From Pyrinomonadaceae bacterium (GTDB lineage Bacteria; Acidobacteriota; Blastocatellia; Pyrinomonadales; Pyrinomonadaceae): a stretch of DNA of 53,679 nucleotides. The translations under genes were made by a program, and so were the position numbers. The stretch is from positions 71,079-124,757 of the forward strand of contig JAVEDE010000012.1 of the NCBI GenBank assembly GCA_030841105.1, in the 5' to 3' direction. This document shows, piece after piece, positions 41,900 to 49,887 of this stretch. Every line of letters starts with the position of its first letter. Position 1 is the first letter of the stretch. The notes under the pieces were generated by a model. That model was given only the letters and a program-made list of their open reading frames with translations. It was not told the origin of the DNA and searched no databases.

Positions 41900-42019
41900 T
41901 CAATTGCTCCGCGCCTATAGATCAAAAGAGCATCGAAGGACGGCCGCGCGGCCTTCGTCCACCGTTTAGGTGTGGTAGTTCGAGAGTTTGAGTTGAAGTT
42001 GAACTGAGTTAGCGGCGAC

Positions 42020-43246
42020 TCACTTGAAGGGGTTGCGTTCGGGAGCTTCGTCGTGGTGGGCGGCGTGGAGGAGTCCGCGCACGAGGACGTTGAGGGCGGG
42101 GATGCGATGCCTGATCCAGACGCGCAAGGGAGCGGGACGCGCGCCGAGCCGCGCCTTCGGTTCGAGCGCGGTGCGACCGAGCGAGAGACGGCGGCAGTCG
42201 AGTTTGATCGCATCGTCCACGACGGCCTGCAAGAGCCGGAAGTACAGAGGGACTTCCGCGTTCGTCGCGCGGTCGAAGCCGATGTAGTAGCCGACGGCCG
42301 TCTCGCCGTCTTTTAAGGTCGTCACGAAACCGAGCAACTCGCCGTCGCCGCGCCTGACGACGGTGCAGCGCAACGTATCTCCGAAGGTGTGGGCGAGAGC
42401 CGGGATGAACTCCGGCCGGAGCGTGACGAGCCGCAGCCGCGCGTGTTCGTGAACTTGAAGGTAGAGCGCGTGGAGTTCGGACGCGTGTCCGGCGATGTCT
42501 TCCAGCGTCTCGACGCGGCAGCCCGCCGCCGTCACTTCCTTGTCAATCTGGCGCGAGGTCTTGCGGTACTTCGAGTTGAGACTCGCGAGGTAGTCTTCGT
42601 AAGTGCGCCACTTCGGCGACAACTCCAAAACCATGTCGGGGTCGGTTTCGAGCGGGCGGTAGGAGTAGCGCGCGAGTGCGTCCGCGTCTGCGGCCTCGGC
42701 GTCGGGGATGTCTTTGACCATCACGAGGTCTGTGTCGCCGGAGAGGCGGTCGGCGCGGCGCAGCCGGTAGAGGGCTTCGGCGACGGCAGGCCAGAGTTCG
42801 CGCCTGTCCGCGCCCGCAGCGAAGGCGACGCCGTGTTGACCCCACGAGAGCAAATTGCCGCAGACGAGCATGCGCTCCTCAATGCGACGGAGCGGGGCGG
42901 CCACGGCGCGCGCGCGGCGCGGGTCGTCTTTCTTCTGCACGCGGCTGACCGACAGGCTGACGCTCTGCGCGGCGACGGCGGCGAGCGGCCGCGCCCCCGC
43001 GCCGTAGATGATGGCGTAACGCCCGCGCAGATTTTCGGGGGCGGCCTGTTCGAGCACGCGCAGGTACGGGCGGCCGAGGAAGACGGAGGCCGGGGCGGCG
43101 AGCGCGTCCCAGTGCGCCGCGTTGAGGTAGTCAACGCTGTCGGAGAGCGCGAAGCCGAAGCCGGTCGGGCGATGGCGCGCACGGTGCGCCTCGCGCAGAT
43201 CGTGCGCCTTGCCGACCAGCTTCTTGAGCGGTTTGAGTGCGGGCAT
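42020..43246 (-). CDS. GNAT/FemAB-like acyltransferase-fold protein
   Basis: 408 residues. The N-terminal half (FGFALSDSVDYLNAAHWDAL, FLGRPYLRVLEQAAPENLRG) and the C-terminal half (LNSKYRKTSRQIDKEVTAAG, LHALYLQVHEHARLRLVTLR, LLGFVTTLKDGETAVGYYIG, YFRLLQAVVDDAIKLDCRRL) resemble the tandem-GNAT fold of the FemAB/peptidogalycan group, acyltransferases that join amino acids or acyl groups to cell-wall or lipid precursors. The donor is unknown. An 8-bp stem (43256-43286) separates it from the EamA gene upstream on the same strand, suggesting partial read-through. No signal peptide is seen. Confidence 0.72.
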   Translation of the reverse strand: MPALKPLKKLVGKAHDLREAHRARHRPTGFGFALSDSVDYLNAAHWDALAAPASVFLGRPYLRVLEQAAPENLRGRYAIIYGAGARPLAAVAAQSVSLSVSRVQKKDDPRRARAVAAPLRRIEERMLVCGNLLSWGQHGVAFAAGADRRELWPAVAEALYRLRRADRLSGDTDLVMVKDIPDAEAADADALARYSYRPLETDPDMVLELSPKWRTYEDYLASLNSKYRKTSRQIDKEVTAAGCRVETLEDIAGHASELHALYLQVHEHARLRLVTLRPEFIPALAHTFGDTLRCTVVRRGDGELLGFVTTLKDGETAVGYYIGFDRATNAEVPLYFRLLQAVVDDAIKLDCRRLSLGRTALEPKARLGARPAPLRVWIRHRIPALNVLVRGLLHAAHHDEAPERNPFK

Positions 43247-43255
43247 GAGTTAAAG

Positions 43256-43286
43256 GGGACGGCGCGCGAGTCTTGGCGGCCGTCCC
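43256..43286. terminator. Short hairpin between EamA and GNAT genes
   Basis: GGGACGGC (43256-43263) pairs with GCCGTCCC (43279-43286) around 15 bases. GGTTTTTA follows on the plus strand and CTTTAA on the minus strand, where both flanking genes lie. It may be an attenuator or weak terminator between them. Confidence 0.5.
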
Positions 43287-43291
43287 GGTTT

Positions 43292-43744
43292 TTATGACTG
43301 CGGGCGGAAGTAGAGCACCATCGCCGCGCCGACGACGACGAGCAGGAAGCCGAGATAGAGAATGGGATTCGGCGAGTGCTTGGGCGGGTGCAGCCACATC
43401 GTGATGAGCACGTTGATGACGGGCGCGCCGCCGAAGACGAGCGGCATCACATAGGTCGGCAAGCCGCCGGTGCGGAAGGCGAAGATGATGCAGACCGCGC
43501 CGAGCGCGCCGAGCGCGCCCGCGATGGTGGCCGTCGTCGCCCCGCCGGAGTTGAAGCCGCTCGTCAGCGCGCCCTGCGACCAGAGCCACGCGACGGGCAC
43601 GAGCACGCCGATCAGGAAGTAGGCCACGCCGACGCACAAGAGCGCGCGCATCGGGTTGCCGAGCTTGACCTGTCCCTGATGGAGCATCGCGCCGTACAGA
43701 CCCCACGACAGCGCCGCGCCGAGCGCGAACACGATCCAGATCAT
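43292..43744 (-). CDS. Half-size EamA/DMT-superfamily membrane protein
   Basis: 150 residues from ATG 43744 (MIWIVFALGAALSWGLYGAM), which has GGAAAAGAGA upstream; an ATG at 43768 is in frame but has no ribosome site. About five helices follow (ALLCVGVAYFLIGVLVPVAW, TATIAGALGALGAVCIIFAF, TYVMPLVFGGAPVINVLITM, LYLGFLLVVVGAAMVLYF). It is again a single EamA unit. Despite the similar size it is not a close copy of the protein at 39757. It probably acts as a dimeric transporter; the substrate is unknown. It lies 45 bases after the TonB receptor stop on the same strand. Confidence 0.8.
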   Translation of the reverse strand: MIWIVFALGAALSWGLYGAMLHQGQVKLGNPMRALLCVGVAYFLIGVLVPVAWLWSQGALTSGFNSGGATTATIAGALGALGAVCIIFAFRTGGLPTYVMPLVFGGAPVINVLITMWLHPPKHSPNPILYLGFLLVVVGAAMVLYFRPQS

Positions 43745-43789
43745 AGATTTCTCTTTTCCTTTTTCCATTATCGTTTGTGTGATGAGCCG

Positions 43790-46700
43790 TTAAAACTGGA
43801 CGCGCACGCCGAGTTGAATCTGCCGCGCAGAGGTGACAGTCGAGCGGATGCGCCCGAAGGTCGGGAGCGGCGCTTCGTTGTCCACCGCGCCCGCGAAGAC
43901 GGTCAAACCGGGCGGCGCGAAGTTGGCGCGGTTGAAGAGATTGAACGCCTCGACGCGAATCTGGATGTTCGTGTCTTCGCTGAGCGGCGAGCCGAAGCGG
44001 ATGTTCTTCATCGCGGAGAGATCGAAGGTGCGCAGGTTCGGCCCGATGAACGCGCCGCGCCCGGTGTTGCCGAGCGTGCCCGCCGGTTGAAGGTAGAAGG
44101 CCGCGGGGTCGAAGTACTGATCGGGGTTGCCCGTGACTGCCGACTCGTAGGTGTAGCCCTCGCGGATGCTGGCGCGGTCGCGCCCGATGCCGGGGCCGAG
44201 CGACGGCTGCCACAGCGAGCGCGAGCGGTTCGCCTGCACGAAGACCGTCAAGGGGTTGCCGCTTCTGGCCTGACCGATTCCGGCCAACTGCCAGTTGTCA
44301 AAGAGCGCGCCCGCGATGCCGTCCAAATCTTTCGCGTAGGGAATCTTCCAGACGAAGTTGACGACCCAGTTGTGCTTGGCGTGATAGTCGGTCAGACCCT
44401 TGTTGTAGTTGAAGCCGGGGAATTCGGGGAAGGCCGTCGTCGTGCCGTTCGTCGCGTCGGAGAAGAAGGTCGAAGCCTGCGTCGTGTCAATGTTGCGCGA
44501 GAAGGTGTAGGACGACTGCATGTTGAATGTCTGATTCCAACGCTTGCGCACCTCGAAGATCATCGCGTTGTACCAGGAGTTGCCGTCGCTGCTCTTGAGT
44601 TCGATGGTCGAGAACGCGGTGTTCTGGCGCGGCGCACCGGCGGGGAAGAAGGGCGTGCCGTCGGCGCGCATCACGGGGACGGCCGTGTTCACGTCGTTGC
44701 TCCGCAGCAGGTGGACGCCGCGCGATCCGGCGTAGCCGAGCGTGACGACGGTCTGCCAAGGCAGTTCGCGCTGGACGTTCAGGTTGTAGACGTTCAGGTA
44801 AGGGTTTTCGAGATCGAACTGGACGGGGCGGATCGAGTTGGCAAAGGCGCAACCGAGCGGCGCGGCGGGGAAGGCCGGACGGCAGGGCGAAGTCGGCGTG
44901 AAGCCGATGGCGACGCGCGGCGTGGCGGGCGGGTTCGTCACCGTCACGATCAAGTTCTGCTGGTTGTTCGTGTTGAAGTAGATGCCGTAGCCGCCGCGCA
45001 GAGAGGTCTTGCCGTCGCCGAACACGTCCCACGCGAAGCCGACGCGGGGCGAGAGATTCTTGCGCGTCGGGTTCTGGTAGAGCAACCCGGTCGTGGGCGC
45101 GCGGTCGGTGAAGATCGAGGGCAGGGCGGAATCGCGCCCTTGGAGATCAACCGGCATGGTCGTCGTCTCGTAGCGCAGCCCGGCGTTGAGCGTCAGGCGT
45201 TCGTGGAGGCGGAAACTGTCTTGCACGTAACCGGCGAAGAGGGTGAAACGCCAGTAACGGTCGAGCGCGCCGTTGGCGGGCAGGCCGATGAAACTCTGCG
45301 GCGTGTTCGCCAGAAAGTTCGTCAGGTTCGAGAACGTCCACGTGCCGAGCGAGAACGTCGGGTTGTACATGTTGTCCTGATAACGCTCGACGAGGCCGCC
45401 GATCTTCAACAGGTGACGGCCGCGCGTGTGCACCATGCCGTGCTCGAAACTGAAGACGTTTTGCGTGAGCCGCAGGTTGGCCGACGACTGCGGCCCGAAA
45501 CGCGGAAGGCCGCCGATGTCTATGTTGCCGATAGTGTCGCGCCCCGGGATGAAGGGCGTCAGCGTTTGCGTCGTGTTCGATTCGATGTCTTGCCCGATGC
45601 GCGTGCGGCCGAAGCCGAAGCGCAGCGTGTGGAGCGTGCGCGCCGACTGGATGTAGCGGTGCTCGGCGGTGAAAAACTGGTTGCGCGACAGGAAGGTGCG
45701 CGGGAACTGCGGGAAGTCTGTCGGCAGCGCCTGATCCGCGTCGTCGAAAGTGTAGCGCGCGAAGAATTGGTTCTTGTCGTTCAAGTTGAGATCAACGCGG
45801 CCTTGCAGGAAGTGTTGCGTGACCTGTTGATTGAAACCGAAGTTGTAGGCCGCGAGGCCCCCGCCGAGGTTCGCGCCGTTCGGCAACGGAAACTCGTCGA
45901 GGAAGGGTCGGATCGCGGCGTTGACCGCGCCCGCGCGCACGGCCAAGTTGGGCACGACGGTCGAGACGGTACGGCCGAGTTGTTCGCGCAGCGATTCGTA
46001 GTTGAAGAAGAAGAAAGTTTTGTCTTTCTGGATGGGGCCGCCGATTGAGCCGCCGAACTGGTTGCGCTTGAACTCGGGCTTGCGCGGCGTGTCGAAGAAG
46101 TTGCGCGCGTCGAAGTTGTCGTTGCGGTGAAACTCATAGAGCGAGCCGTGCCACGCGTTCGTGCCGGACTTCGAGACGGCGTTGATCTGCCCGCCGGAGT
46201 TGCGCCCGAACTCCGCGCTGTAGGCGTTCGTCTCCACGCGAAACTCGCGGATGCCCTCGACGCCGAGCACTGTGCCCGCCGCGCTGCCCGCAGGGCCGTT
46301 CGTGAAGTCGTTCTGCGGCGTGCCGTCAATGAGGTAGACGTTCGAGCGCGGGTCTTGGCCGTTGACGCTCACGCCGAGGCCATGTGCGACGGCCGAGCCA
46401 CCGTCGCGGTGCGGGTAGGCGATGACGCCCGGTTGCAAGAGCGCGAGGTCGGTGTAGTTGCGCCCGTTCAGGGGCAACTCGCGGATGGCGTCTTCGCTGA
46501 CGAGATAGCTCAACTCGGAGGTCTGCGTGTTGACGAGTTCGGCGTTGCCGGTCACGTCAATCTGCGTGTCAACGGACGCCACTTCGAGCGTGATGTTAAG
46601 CACGGCCGACTCGGAGATGGCGAGGCGCAGCCGCTCCAACAGGTAGGGCTTGAAGCCCGTCTGCGACGCGCGTATCTCGTAACTGCCGACAGGCATGCCG

Positions 46701-46939
46701 GGGAAGACGAAGCGACCCTCGTCAACGCTCGTGGCCGTGCGCGTGAAGCCCGTCTCAAGGTTGCGCGCCGTGACTTCGACGCCGACCAGCACGCCGCCCT
46801 GCGTGTCTTTGATCTCGCCCGCGATGGTGGCGTCGGTCTGCTGCGCGAAGACGGCCGGTGCGGCGACGAAGAAGAGTGCGAAACTTGTCAGGAGGACGGC
46901 GCGTAAAAGGTGTCGGAAGTGCAAAGTTGAAAATTTCAT
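43790..46939 (-). CDS. TonB-dependent receptor with carboxypeptidase-regulatory-like N-domain
   Basis: 1049 residues. A signal peptide (HLLRAVLLTSFALFFVAAPA) comes first. A CarboxypepD_reg-like beta domain lies at ~35-115 (ATIAGEIKDTQGGVLVGVEV, YEIRASQTGFKPYLLERLRL). The plug lies at ~130-260 (LPLNGRNYTDLALLQPGVIA, VNGQDPRSNVYLIDGTPQND, NSGGQINAVSKSGTNAWHGS). A long barrel rich in aromatic strands ends in a Phe (QIQLGVRVQF). This is the Oar-like group common in acidobacteria, thought to take up oligosaccharides or peptides with TonB energy. The ligand is unknown. A palindrome at 47028-47047 precedes the gene. Confidence 0.92.
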   Translation of the reverse strand: MKFSTLHFRHLLRAVLLTSFALFFVAAPAVFAQQTDATIAGEIKDTQGGVLVGVEVTARNLETGFTRTATSVDEGRFVFPGMPVGSYEIRASQTGFKPYLLERLRLAISESAVLNITLEVASVDTQIDVTGNAELVNTQTSELSYLVSEDAIRELPLNGRNYTDLALLQPGVIAYPHRDGGSAVAHGLGVSVNGQDPRSNVYLIDGTPQNDFTNGPAGSAAGTVLGVEGIREFRVETNAYSAEFGRNSGGQINAVSKSGTNAWHGSLYEFHRNDNFDARNFFDTPRKPEFKRNQFGGSIGGPIQKDKTFFFFNYESLREQLGRTVSTVVPNLAVRAGAVNAAIRPFLDEFPLPNGANLGGGLAAYNFGFNQQVTQHFLQGRVDLNLNDKNQFFARYTFDDADQALPTDFPQFPRTFLSRNQFFTAEHRYIQSARTLHTLRFGFGRTRIGQDIESNTTQTLTPFIPGRDTIGNIDIGGLPRFGPQSSANLRLTQNVFSFEHGMVHTRGRHLLKIGGLVERYQDNMYNPTFSLGTWTFSNLTNFLANTPQSFIGLPANGALDRYWRFTLFAGYVQDSFRLHERLTLNAGLRYETTTMPVDLQGRDSALPSIFTDRAPTTGLLYQNPTRKNLSPRVGFAWDVFGDGKTSLRGGYGIYFNTNNQQNLIVTVTNPPATPRVAIGFTPTSPCRPAFPAAPLGCAFANSIRPVQFDLENPYLNVYNLNVQRELPWQTVVTLGYAGSRGVHLLRSNDVNTAVPVMRADGTPFFPAGAPRQNTAFSTIELKSSDGNSWYNAMIFEVRKRWNQTFNMQSSYTFSRNIDTTQASTFFSDATNGTTTAFPEFPGFNYNKGLTDYHAKHNWVVNFVWKIPYAKDLDGIAGALFDNWQLAGIGQARSGNPLTVFVQANRSRSLWQPSLGPGIGRDRASIREGYTYESAVTGNPDQYFDPAAFYLQPAGTLGNTGRGAFIGPNLRTFDLSAMKNIRFGSPLSEDTNIQIRVEAFNLFNRANFAPPGLTVFAGAVDNEAPLPTFGRIRSTVTSARQIQLGVRVQF

Positions 46940-47027
46940 GGGAACTGTTTGTGGACGCTTCTCTGGTTCGGGCGAAGACTGCGGCGGTCTGGGGACGCCG
47001 GAGTCATTCTAATCATTACTCTTGACC

Positions 47028-47047
47028 TGTCGCAATCGTCTGCGACA
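47028..47047. promoter_or_regulatory. Palindromic operator candidate in the TonB receptor/symporter divergent region
   Basis: TGTCGCA (47028-47034) and TGCGACA (47041-47047) are exact reverse complements six bases apart. On the minus strand TATAGT (47052-47047), a 5/6 match to a -10 box, adjoins it. On the plus strand TTGACC (47022-47027) lies just before it. A regulator bound here could control both the receptor and the DUF3311/symporter pair. Confidence 0.45.
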
Positions 47048-47120
47048 CTATACATTGTTACGTCTGACGCGGCCTCGTGGTTTCTTCCGAAAATCTGTCC
47101 GGCCTTTTACGAATAACTGA

Positions 47121-47360
47121 ATGAAACGACTTTTGCTTGCTCTCGTCGTCGTCGCGCTCTACGCCTCGCACCAGGACTTCTGGAACTGGCGCACCGCCTA
47201 CCCGATGGCCTTCGGCTTCATCCCCATCGGACTTTTCTACCACGCCTGTTTCGTCGTCGCCTGCGCGCTCGTGATGTGGATGCTCGTCACGTTCGCGTGG
47301 CCGTCGCACCTCGAAGAAGAGGTCGAGCGGGGCGAGACGAAGAAGGAGGACGCGCATTGA
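47121..47360 (+). CDS. DUF3311-family small membrane protein (symporter partner)
   Basis: 79 residues: [60 protein letters not shown]. Two membrane helices and the W-N-W...[10 protein letters not shown] pattern define DUF3311, which is almost always encoded directly before a sodium:solute symporter and is thought to be an accessory subunit. Its TGA stop overlaps the TTG start of the symporter, so the two are translationally coupled. Confidence 0.88.
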   Translation: MKRLLLALVVVALYASHQDFWNWRTAYPMAFGFIPIGLFYHACFVVACALVMWMLVTFAWPSHLEEEVERGETKKEDAH

Positions 47361-48982
47361 TCCCGGCCATCGTCGTCTTTATCTATCTCGCCGTCGTCGT
47401 CTATATCGGCATCTTCGCCTTCCGCAAAGCGACGGGCAAAGAGAAGGCCGAAGACTATTTTCTCGCCAACCGCTCGCTCGGCCCGTTCGTCTTCCTGCTC
47501 TCGCTGTTCGGGACGAACATGACGGCCTTCGCCATCCTCGGCTCGTCGGGGCACGCCTTCAACAACGGCGTCGTCACCTTCGGGCTGATGGCAACTTCGT
47601 CCGCGCTCGTCATCCCGCTCACGATCTTTCTGTGCGGCACGCGCATCTGGGCTTTGGGGAAGAAGCACGGCTTCATGACGCCCGTGCAGATTTTCCGCGA
47701 CCGCTGGGAGTGCGGCCACATCGGCACGGTGATCTTCTTCGTGCAGGCCGCGCTGCTCGTCCCTTACATCATCATCGGCGTGATGGGCGGCGGCACGACT
47801 TTGAACGTCATCAGCGGCGGCCTCGTGCCCTACTGGTTCGGCGGCGCGATCGTCGCGCTCGTGGTGATGAGTTATGTCTTCTTCGGCGGGATGCGCGGGA
47901 CGGCGTGGGTCAACACGTTCCAGACGATTTTGTTTCTCGTCTTCGGCGCGATCGCCGTCGTGGTCATCGGCGCGGGGATGGGTGGCTTCAAGTCGGCGGT
48001 CAACGCGATGCTCGCCTCGCCCGCGACCGCGCCGCTCTTAACGCGCGAACGCATCTCGCCCTACTACTTTTTCAGCTACACCTTCATCCCGCTCTCGGCC
48101 ATCGCCTTCCCGCACATCGCCATTTTCTGTTTGACGGCGCGCAAGATGGCGCAGTTCAAAAAGACTGTCATCTTCTACCCGCTTTGCATCATGGCGATCT
48201 GGCTGCCGTGCGTCTTCCTCGGCGTGATGGCGAACCGCGTGCAGGACGTGCCGCAGATTCGCGCGAAGGTCGAGGCGCGGCGCGTGCTGGCGACTCAAGG
48301 GAAGACTCTGCCGCCCGAACAGCGCGACCAATTGCGCGAACAGTCGGCGGGTGACGACACGCTGCTCCTGCTCCTCCAACGCTTCGCGCCGCTCTGGCTC
48401 GCGGGACTCCTCGGCGCGGGGATCATGGCGGCGGTGATGGCGTCTGATTCGCAAATCCTCGCGCTCTCGACGATGTTCACCGAGGACATCTTCGCCTTCT
48501 ACGGCGGCAAGCGGCGATTCGGCGAAGCGGTGCAAGTGCAGACGGGGCGCATCTTCGTCATCCTCCTGACGCTGTTCGCCTACATCGTCGCCCTGCAAGC
48601 GCCGGAGTCTATTTTTGAACTCGCCATCCAGTACGCGTTCTCAGGCTACGCCGCGCTCTCGCCGCTCATCATCGCCGCGCTGTTCTGGCGTGGCAGCACG
48701 AAGTGGGGCGCGCTCGCGGCGACCGTCTGGACGGCATTCGCCGTCGTCGCCGTCGCCGTCTTTCACGCGAACGTGCCCGCGCCCGCGCCGGGCGCGACGA
48801 CGGTGTGTGCGGTGATCGGCGGCGTCGAAGCGCTCACGCGCACGCCGGGCGGCACGGCCGTCTTCGGCTTCATGCCCGTCGTGCCGATGGTCTTGGTCTC
48901 CGCACTGCTCATGTTCGTCGTCTCGCTCGCCACACGCAAGCCGCACGCGGCGACGATTGAAAAGTATTTCGCGCGCGCTTAA
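47357..48982 (+). CDS. Sodium:solute symporter family (SSS) transporter
   Basis: 541 residues from a TTG start at 47357, chosen because AGGAGGA lies seven bases upstream and the TTG overlaps the DUF3311 stop (TTGA). The first helix then begins at once ([20 protein letters not shown]). Family features: [20 protein letters not shown] (the SSS N-terminal motif), [40 protein letters not shown] (sodium-site region), [12 protein letters not shown]. About 13 helices. The substrate (sugar, amino acid, carboxylate or vitamin) cannot be told. Confidence 0.9.
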   Translation: MIPAIVVFIYLAVVVYIGIFAFRKATGKEKAEDYFLANRSLGPFVFLLSLFGTNMTAFAILGSSGHAFNNGVVTFGLMATSSALVIPLTIFLCGTRIWALGKKHGFMTPVQIFRDRWECGHIGTVIFFVQAALLVPYIIIGVMGGGTTLNVISGGLVPYWFGGAIVALVVMSYVFFGGMRGTAWVNTFQTILFLVFGAIAVVVIGAGMGGFKSAVNAMLASPATAPLLTRERISPYYFFSYTFIPLSAIAFPHIAIFCLTARKMAQFKKTVIFYPLCIMAIWLPCVFLGVMANRVQDVPQIRAKVEARRVLATQGKTLPPEQRDQLREQSAGDDTLLLLLQRFAPLWLAGLLGAGIMAAVMASDSQILALSTMFTEDIFAFYGGKRRFGEAVQVQTGRIFVILLTLFAYIVALQAPESIFELAIQYAFSGYAALSPLIIAALFWRGSTKWGALAATVWTAFAVVAVAVFHANVPAPAPGATTVCAVIGGVEALTRTPGGTAVFGFMPVVPMVLVSALLMFVVSLATRKPHAATIEKYFARA

Positions 48983-49031
48983 GCGAAACTATCTTGTCAG
49001 CGAAAACTACTGTTAGCGATAACAACTTGTC
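48982..49031. repeat. Degenerate ~16-bp tandem repeat between symporter and CMD gene
   Basis: Three imperfect units: AGCGAAACTATCTTGTC (48982), AGCGAAAACTACTGTT (48999) and AGCGATAACAACTTGTC (49015). They fill almost the whole spacer. The unit is unlike other repeats in the window in sequence, but the texture is similar. Confidence 0.6.
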
Positions 49032-49045
49032 GCGGGATTTAAAAG

Positions 49046-49564
49046 ATGCTGCGCCGACTCATCCTCAAACAACTCGACGCCGCCGAGCGCAAACTCGGCG
49101 GCGTCTCGCTCGACTACCTGCGCCACGTCGCGCGCACGTCGCTTCCCGCGTTCTTCAAGTTCGCGCTCTTTACGCCGCTCGCCGCGCACCGCCGTCGCCT
49201 TCCGCCGGACGCCTACCACGTCGCGCGCCTCGTGGCGACGCATCACGAAGACTGCGGCACGTGCGTCCAGATCGAAGTGAACCTCGCGCGCCGGAACGGG
49301 GTCGCGCCGGAAGTGTTGCGCGCCGCCGTCAAGCGACGCCCGGACGAACTGCCCGCCGCGCTCGCCGACGTGTACCGCTTCGCTGAGGCCGTCGTCGAAG
49401 CGGGCGGCGCGGAAGGCGAGTGGCGCGAGCGCGTGCGCGCGCATTACGGCGAGGAGGCGCTGGTCGAGATGGCTCTGGGGATCGCGGCGGCGCGCGTCTT
49501 CCCCACGACGAAACGCGCGCTCGGCTACGCGACGAGTTGCGCGCTCGTCAACGTCGAGGTCTGA
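49046..49564 (+). CDS. Carboxymuconolactone decarboxylase/AhpD-like protein
   Basis: 172 residues. The CMD/AhpD core is visible: HVARLVATHHEDCGTCVQIE followed by VNLARRNGVAPEVLRAAVKR, with the redox CxxC pair (C-G-T-C) as in AhpD alkylhydroperoxidase relatives. C-terminal helices contain ALVEMALGIAAARVFPTTKR. It is soluble and cytosolic. Peroxidase or hydrolase function is inferred from the family; no AhpC gene lies nearby. Confidence 0.82.
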   Translation: MLRRLILKQLDAAERKLGGVSLDYLRHVARTSLPAFFKFALFTPLAAHRRRLPPDAYHVARLVATHHEDCGTCVQIEVNLARRNGVAPEVLRAAVKRRPDELPAALADVYRFAEAVVEAGGAEGEWRERVRAHYGEEALVEMALGIAAARVFPTTKRALGYATSCALVNVEV

Positions 49565-49652
49565 GGCTATTGACTTCGACGCCCTTTTGCCGTACACGAT
49601 AATTTCACACGTTTAACTCGCTGGCTAAGGGACACTGATCGGAGGGAATCGT

Positions 49653-49772
49653 ATGCAAGGGCCTTTGCGCGGAATCATCGCCGGCATCGCCGCATGGAAA
49701 CTCGGCGGCGGCTGCATCTCCACCATCATCATCTTCATCCTCGTCTACTACTTCCTCGGCAAGAGTTGTTAG
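49653..49772 (+). CDS. 39-residue small membrane protein
   Basis: A short ORF: MQGPLRGIIAGIAAWKLGGG, then CISTIIIFILVYYFLGKSC and a TAG. A perfect GGAGGG site (49641-49646) lies six bases before the ATG. One hydrophobic helix (STIIIFILVYYFLG) is bounded by two cysteines (in GGCIS and KSC). It is followed within 40 bases by a strong hairpin (49810-49866). Codon use is GC-rich like its neighbours. A real small membrane protein is likely; its function is unknown. Confidence 0.6.
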   Translation: MQGPLRGIIAGIAAWKLGGGCISTIIIFILVYYFLGKSC

Positions 49773-49809
49773 GCGAAGAGGGCGTCTGTAAGTCTGGTGG
49801 AAAACTGTT

Positions 49810-49866
49810 AGGGGCGGAGGTTCAGCCCGTTGTATCAGAGAGACAACGGGCTGAACCTCCGCCCCT
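49810..49866. terminator. Perfect 24-bp inverted repeat between convergent genes
   Basis: Positions 49810-49833 and 49843-49866 are exact reverse complements around a 9-base loop. It lies between the small membrane protein (plus) and the M28 peptidase (minus), so it probably ends both transcripts. Confidence 0.78.
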
Positions 49867-49887
49867 TCAAACGTTCCGAACAGTTGC

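Noticed and set aside
43376..46048. 890-codon open frame on the plus strand opposite the TonB receptor
   Set aside because: Antisense shadow of a clear TonB-dependent receptor. No domain, signal or ribosome site.
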